A DNA stretch of 5,802 nucleotides, from NCBI GenBank assembly GCA_012515635.1, contig JAAYXZ010000078.1, positions 1 to 5,802 on the forward strand. Direction: 5' to 3'. Of this stretch, positions 5,649-5,802 are shown piece by piece; positions within the stretch are counted from its first letter, which is position 1; each line of letters begins with the position of its first letter. Below the pieces are notes generated by a model, which was not told the origin of the DNA, searched no databases, and saw only the letters and a list, made by a program, of their open reading frames with translations. This stretch comes from Elusimicrobiota bacterium (GTDB lineage Bacteria > Ratteibacteria > UBA8468 > B48-G9 > JAFGKM01). Made by a program: the position numbers and the translations under genes.

Positions 5649-5802
5649 TCAGGTAATTGTTCTGTTCCATATGTTTTTTATTGATTCAGAGACAATATCA
5701 TTATGGAGTTCAGCATAAGGGATAGTTTGCACTATTGATTCAGACACCTTCTTTGAAAAAGGAATATATCCTGCTATTTCAACTTTTTTAGCGGCGCATA
5801 TC
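5649..5802 (-). CDS. C-terminal end of a MinD/ParA-like P-loop ATPase (5' truncated)
   Basis: This open frame enters from the right edge and ends at a TGA at 5651-5649, leaving 50 residues. It contains IAGYIPFSKKVSESI and ends around IKNIWNRTIT. The pattern 'G-x-IPF-x-x-x-V-x-E-(A/S)-I' followed by a short helix with a Trp is the usual C-terminal end of MinD-superfamily ATPases, especially those with an inserted ferredoxin domain (COG1149). Those proteins often sit beside Mrp and COG1237 genes in anaerobes. The Walker A region and any ferredoxin cysteines lie outside the window, so the subfamily is an inference from this tail and from the neighbouring mrp gene. It is the most upstream gene seen and probably belongs to the same operon, 62 bp before mrp. 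A 12-bp direct repeat 54 bp apart makes the peptide VSESI occur twice. Another ParA-like ATPase is the main alternative. Confidence 0.6.
   Translation of the reverse strand, partial: ICAAKKVEIAGYIPFSKKVSESIVQTIPYAELHNDIVSESIKNIWNRTIT

Overview
This window looks like part of the chromosome of an AT-rich anaerobic bacterium. Six complete genes and one truncated gene all lie on the minus strand, so they read from right to left. The anaerobic inference rests on a RACo-type corrinoid-activating ferredoxin/ASKHA protein, Mrp/MinD-family Fe-S ATPases and a COG1237-type metallo-beta-lactamase-fold protein, a combination typical of anaerobes that use corrinoid or Wood-Ljungdahl C1 chemistry. The species cannot be named from sequence alone. 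Candidate phyla such as Omnitrophota or Desantisbacteria, or Desulfobacterota/Nitrospirota-like bacteria, would fit, but this is inference.

Layout in the order of transcription: (1) 5802-5649, the last 50 codons of a MinD/ParA-like P-loop ATPase, probably of the ferredoxin-containing COG1149 type. (2) 5586-4774, an Mrp/NBP35-family Fe-S cluster carrier ATPase with a C-terminal CPHC. (3) 4714-3839, a DUF89/ARMT1-like metal-dependent damage-control phosphatase. (4) 3802-3149, a class I SAM methyltransferase. (5) 3128-2412, a COG1237 MBL-fold metallohydrolase. (6) 2392-2066, a small J-domain protein. (7) 2051-426, a RACo-like corrinoid reductive activator (2Fe-2S plus DUF4445/ASKHA). Gaps shrink from about 60 bp to 14 bp with no convincing terminator between genes, so this reads as one operon whose promoter lies outside the window. 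The likely common theme is making, loading, repairing or reactivating an oxygen-sensitive metal or corrinoid centre. That is inferred from context, because most of these families have no firmly known substrate.

The 425 bp downstream of the last gene hold no credible gene. They contain two repeat arrays built on the same hairpin motif (G/C-rich arms around a CTCAA/TTGAG loop). One is a 36-bp imperfect tandem array at about 10-105. The other is a tandem duplication of a unit of about 145 bp at about 141-417. A GGGGTCAGGTCTTG motif between them may be a remnant of a transposon end. No tRNA, rRNA, CRISPR array or riboswitch is visible.
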